Shown here in pieces: positions 22,593 to 25,368 of a DNA stretch of 25,368 nt (its first letter is position 1; the number at the start of each line of letters is the position of its first letter). The notes under the pieces are model-generated. The model was given only the letters and a program-made list of their open reading frames with translations. It searched no databases and was not told the origin of the DNA. A program made the translations under genes and the position numbers. The stretch spans positions 1 to 25,368 of the forward strand of contig CAJTOI010000035.1 of NCBI GenBank assembly GCA_910577925.1, read 5' to 3'. The stretch is from an uncultured Roseburia sp. Its GTDB lineage: Bacteria; Bacillota; Clostridia; Lachnospirales; Lachnospiraceae.

Positions 22593-24428
22593 ATGTCGAA
22601 CGAAAAAATGGAGAATCTCTTAAATCTTGCCCTGGATGCGACACAGGCGGAGCGGGAGAAGTCAATGCAGCTTGAGGTGGGGTATGACGCCGCAGAGCGC
22701 GCCTGGGAAGTGATTGTAAAGTTCAGCGGGACACAGGAGGCGCTTGCCGCGCGGCTTGCGGAACGCTTTCCGCAGTTTTCGGATCGGATTCGGCTGACAA
22801 ATCTGCAGAATGAATATGCGGTTCTGATTCTGCCGGAGCAGATCGTGGAGTCGGTAGCGTCGCTGAATGAAATCGAATATATGGAGAAACCAAAGAGGCT
22901 TTTTTTCGCCGTGGATAACGGGAAAAGAGCCTCTTGTATTTCTGCGCTTCAAACCGGGGAAACGCCGGAAGGGCAGCTGACGGGACAGGGTGTTTTAGTC
23001 GCGGTGATTGATTCCGGCATTGATTATGCGCACCCGGATTTTTGCAATGCCGACGGTACGACCCGCATCCTAAGTCTGTGGGATCAGACGATTCCGTCGG
23101 GCAGCGTGGCGGACGCCGGGGCGCCGGAGGGGACATCGGAGGAGCAGAAGTTTCTGCAGGCGCCGGAGGGGTATGTGCTTGGAACCGAGTTCCCGCAGGA
23201 AATAATTAATCTTGCGCTAAAGCAGCCCACAGAGCAGCAGAGAAATGCCGTCTGTCCCAGCAGGGATCTCTCCGGGCACGGGACGCATGTGTCGGGGATT
23301 GCGGCGGGAAACGGGAGGGCTTCCAGAGGACGCTACCGGGGAGTCGCATACGAGAGCGAGCTTATTGCAGTAAAGCTCGGAACGATGCGGGAGGAGGGAT
23401 TTCCGCGCACGACGGAGCTGATGCAGGCAGTAGATTACTGTGTGCGCAAAGCGGAGCAGTTTAACAGGCCGGTTGCCATAAATCTGAGCTTCGGAAATAA
23501 TTACGGAAGTCATTCGGGGACATCTCTGATAGAGACTTATCTGAATGATATGTCAAACCTGTGGCGCAGCTCGATTGTGGTCGGCAGCGGAAATGAGGGG
23601 AGTTCTGCGGTACATACGGCCGGCCGGATGGTGTACGGGCAGGAGACGCGGGTGCAGTTTGCGGTCAGCGGGTATGAGTCGACGCTGAATGTGCAGATAT
23701 GGAAGTCCTATGCGGATGAGGCGATGGTCTCGATTGCCTCTCCGCGGGGGACCGTGGTCGGACCGATTCAGAGAATACAGGGACCGCAGCGGTTTACGCT
23801 GGGCGGCACGGAAGTTTTGCTTTACTACGGCGAGCCAAGCCCGTACAGTCCCTATCAGGAGATTTACTTTGAACTGCTTCCGGTCAGAGATTATATTGAT
23901 AGCGGTATCTGGGAGATACGGCTCCTGCCGCAGCGGATTGTGCTTGGGGATTATGATATGTGGCTGCCCTCGGGGGGCGTTTTGAATGCCGGCACCGGCT
24001 TTCTCTATCCGGTGGAGGAGACGACGCTCACGATTCCGTCCACGGCAGCAAAAGTGATTACGGTGGGAGCCTACGATGCAAGGTTCGGCCAGCCCGCGGC
24101 GTTTTCCGGCAGAGGCTACACAAGGGAGACGAACCAGGTGAAGCCGGACATTGCCGCGCCCGGGGTGGAGATTACCTCCTGCGCGCCGGGAGGCGGCTAT
24201 GCGGCGCGCACCGGCACTTCTATGGCCACGCCGTTTGTGACCGGAAGTGCGGCGCTTTTGATGCAGTGGGGCATCGTGCAGGGGAATGACCCGTATCTCT
24301 ACGGAGAGAAGATTCGGGCATATCTGATACGCGGGGCCCAGCCGCTCGGCGACGGGACGGGGCGGAGTTATCCGAATCCGCAGCTGGGCTGGGGGACGCT
24401 GTGTGTCGCCTCAAGTCTTCCGACTTGA
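22593..24428 (+). CDS. Subtilisin-like S8 family protease, Csp-like
   Basis: A 611-residue serine protease with all three catalytic residues: D140 in VAVIDSGIDYAHPDF, H229 in SGHGTHVSGIAAG and S543 in GTSMATPFVTGSAALL; N334 in VGSGNEGSS is the oxyanion residue. About 100 residues at the N-terminus (ending near YMEKPKRLFF) resemble a prodomain. A large insert (about 350-480) separates His and Ser, as in the clostridial Csp proteases that activate spore cortex hydrolases. There is no signal peptide, also like Csp proteins. With an intact triad it should be active, unlike the pseudoprotease CspC. Whether it acts in germination is open: no sleC or other csp gene is nearby. CGGAG 7 bases upstream marks ATG 22593. 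It probably shares a transcript with the chemoreceptor-like gene. Confidence 0.9.
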   Translation: MSNEKMENLLNLALDATQAEREKSMQLEVGYDAAERAWEVIVKFSGTQEALAARLAERFPQFSDRIRLTNLQNEYAVLILPEQIVESVASLNEIEYMEKPKRLFFAVDNGKRASCISALQTGETPEGQLTGQGVLVAVIDSGIDYAHPDFCNADGTTRILSLWDQTIPSGSVADAGAPEGTSEEQKFLQAPEGYVLGTEFPQEIINLALKQPTEQQRNAVCPSRDLSGHGTHVSGIAAGNGRASRGRYRGVAYESELIAVKLGTMREEGFPRTTELMQAVDYCVRKAEQFNRPVAINLSFGNNYGSHSGTSLIETYLNDMSNLWRSSIVVGSGNEGSSAVHTAGRMVYGQETRVQFAVSGYESTLNVQIWKSYADEAMVSIASPRGTVVGPIQRIQGPQRFTLGGTEVLLYYGEPSPYSPYQEIYFELLPVRDYIDSGIWEIRLLPQRIVLGDYDMWLPSGGVLNAGTGFLYPVEETTLTIPSTAAKVITVGAYDARFGQPAAFSGRGYTRETNQVKPDIAAPGVEITSCAPGGGYAARTGTSMATPFVTGSAALLMQWGIVQGNDPYLYGEKIRAYLIRGAQPLGDGTGRSYPNPQLGWGTLCVASSLPT

Positions 24429-24432
24429 GGCG
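24407..24432 (+). terminator. Hairpin over the protease stop codon
   Basis: CGCCTCAAGTC (24407-24417) pairs perfectly with GACTTGAGGCG (24422-24432) around a TTCC loop and includes the TGA stop. No T run follows, so it may act as a 3' stabiliser or a weak or factor-dependent terminator. Confidence 0.5.
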
Positions 24433-24469
24433 GCGGTCTGCCGGGGAAGAATGGAGATATTTTTGAGAG

Positions 24470-24517
24470 AATAAGCACTTTATTTTATGACATGTGGTGT
24501 CGAATAAAGTGCTTATT
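24470..24517. repeat. 48-bp inverted repeat with 15-bp perfect arms
   Basis: AATAAGCACTTTATT (24470-24484) and its exact complement (24503-24517) enclose 18 bases, inside which GACA and TGTC can also pair. No T tract follows. It marks the change from GC-richer coding sequence to AT-rich DNA. The rest of 24433-24701 holds only the promoter of the next gene. Confidence 0.75.
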
Positions 24518-24624
24518 GTGCGTTGTTTGGATTCTATATAGACATTTGGTAGGGCCAAAACGAATAATAATTCATAAACCACATGGAAATTTTAGAACAA
24601 AACAGAACTTATGTTCGAAATTAA

Positions 24625-24653
24625 TTGAAAAAGTAAAGATAGTATGATATACT
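24625..24653 (+). promoter_or_regulatory. Sigma-A promoter of the KilA-N gene
   Basis: TTGAAA at 24625-24630 and TATACT at 24648-24653 with a 17-base spacer, 49 bases before the start codon. Confidence 0.8.
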
Positions 24654-24701
24654 TCTACATGAGTAATAAGATTTTAATCAGTGCCATATGGGAGGAGAAG
24701 G

Positions 24702-25368
24702 ATGGGAAAAAATAAAGTAATTGTGGTGCAAAACATTAACGTTACTGTTTCAGAGGAAAATTTTGATGATTATATCTGTATTACTGATATTGCAAAAGCC
24801 AAAGTCGGTGATTCCCGAGGAGCAGATGTTGTAAAAAACTGGATGCGAAACAGAGCAACTTTGGAATTTTTAGGTACGTGGGAACAAATTTATAATCCTG
24901 TTTTTAAAGTGGTCGAATTCGACCACTTTAAAAGCGAAGCAGGTTTACATACATTTGTATTAAGTGTTTCGGAATGGATTGAAAAGACAGAAGCAATAGG
25001 ATTATTTGTGAAACGTGGAAAATATGGAGGAACGTATGCGCATAAAGATATTGCGTTTGAATTTGCTTCGGCGATCAGCCCTGTTTTTAAACTATATTTG
25101 ATTAAAGAATTTCAAAGGCTGAAAGAAGTGGAGAACGATGCAAAGAAGATTGAGTGGGATGCAAAAAGATTTCTGTCTAAAAACAATTATCTGATTCAAA
25201 CAGATGCGGTTAAAAATTACTTGATTCCGTCAGAAAATTATAAAGAAAATTTAGAGTGGCTGGCATATGCAGAAGAAGCGGATATTTTGAATGTTGCATT
25301 ATTCGGATTTACTGCAAAAGCATGGAGGGATGAAAATCCTGAATTGGCCAAAAAGAATAATGTAAGAG
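24702..25368 (+). CDS. KilA-N domain protein (3' end outside the window)
   Basis: An open frame of 222 codons from ATG 24702, preceded by GGAGGAG at 24691-24697, runs off the window. Residues about 22-130 match the KilA-N DNA-binding domain of phage and bacterial proteins: YICITDIAKAK, then VVKNWMRNRATLEFLGTWE, VEFDHFKSEAGLHTFVLSVSEWIE, and KRGKYGGTYAHKDIAFEFASAISPVFKLYLIKEFQRL. The following part (EWDAKRFLSKNNYLIQTDAVKNYLIP) is the usual C-terminal extension in clostridial relatives. The gene is clearly more AT-rich than the genes to its left and follows a repeat, suggesting horizontal gain. Its role in non-phage settings is unknown. A 32-bp perfect palindrome lies within it at 24902-24933. 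Confidence 0.9.
   Translation, partial: MGKNKVIVVQNINVTVSEENFDDYICITDIAKAKVGDSRGADVVKNWMRNRATLEFLGTWEQIYNPVFKVVEFDHFKSEAGLHTFVLSVSEWIEKTEAIGLFVKRGKYGGTYAHKDIAFEFASAISPVFKLYLIKEFQRLKEVENDAKKIEWDAKRFLSKNNYLIQTDAVKNYLIPSENYKENLEWLAYAEEADILNVALFGFTAKAWRDENPELAKKNNVR
24902..24933. repeat. 32-bp perfect palindrome inside the KilA-N coding region
   Basis: Both 16-base arms match exactly around the central GAATTC; the arm reads TTTTAAAGTGGTCGAA. It encodes the conserved stretch FKVVEFDHFK. It may be coincidence imposed by coding sequence, or a binding site for the encoded DNA-binding protein. Confidence 0.85.

Noticed and set aside
1..25368. CRISPR arrays, tRNA, rRNA, known riboswitches
   Set aside because: No spaced direct repeats, cloverleaf sequences or conserved riboswitch cores were recognised on either strand by eye.

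Overview
The window looks like a chromosomal segment of a spore-forming member of the Clostridia, most likely a gut Lachnospiraceae. The reasons are a gpr-spoIIP sporulation pair next to rpsT, strong AGGAGG-type ribosome binding sites, moderately high GC in the core genes, many GH-family enzymes without signal peptides, a GPH-type sugar symporter, a Csp-like S8 protease and a decayed Rpn transposase-like gene. Genus cannot be fixed from the sequence alone.

Layout. (1) Bases 1-560: the tail of a probable heavy-metal P-type ATPase, an ArsR/SmtB repressor, and a feoA start that runs into a perfect 70-bp palindrome. (2) 600-3633: rpsT on the minus strand, with divergent gpr and spoIIP on the plus strand. 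(3) 3650-4391: a beta-phosphoglucomutase-like HAD enzyme with its own promoter. (4) 4400-10721: an AraC regulator and a GH3 enzyme, both lacking their 5' ends and meeting head to head near base 5000, then an intact GH78 rhamnosidase and a GH43 enzyme. (5) 10766-11326: a PAP2 phosphatase. (6) 11273-13365: an intact GH3 paralogue with a consensus promoter, a palindromic operator repeated twice, 5' UTR hairpins and a strong terminator. (7) 13434-13884: an Rpn-family pseudogene. (8) 13958-15817: asnB on the minus strand. (9) 16077-21135: a GPH symporter, a GH63/MGH1-like hydrolase and an AraC activator in a tight operon. (10) 21214-24428: a chemoreceptor-like protein with no external sensor, then a subtilisin-like protease. 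(11) 24433-25368: an AT-rich stretch with a large hairpin and a KilA-N gene that runs off the window.

How the genes work together. Two carbohydrate loci seem built for sugars that have already been imported: none of the hydrolases shows a signal peptide. In the first, GH3, GH78 and GH43 would trim rhamnose-, arabinose/xylose- and hexosamine- or glucose-containing oligosaccharides, but a deletion appears to have removed the divergent promoter region and the 5' ends of araC and the first GH3. The second GH3 is transcribed separately and probably repressed by a GntR-type regulator encoded elsewhere. In the second locus one symporter, one (alpha/alpha)6-barrel hydrolase and one AraC protein form a minimal self-contained unit whose substrate I cannot name.

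I found no CRISPR array, tRNA, rRNA or intact insertion sequence. The most striking observations are the araC/GH3 deletion junction, the duplicated CTTGTATACAAG operator, the 70-bp palindrome in feoA, and the sensorless chemoreceptor paired with an S8 protease.
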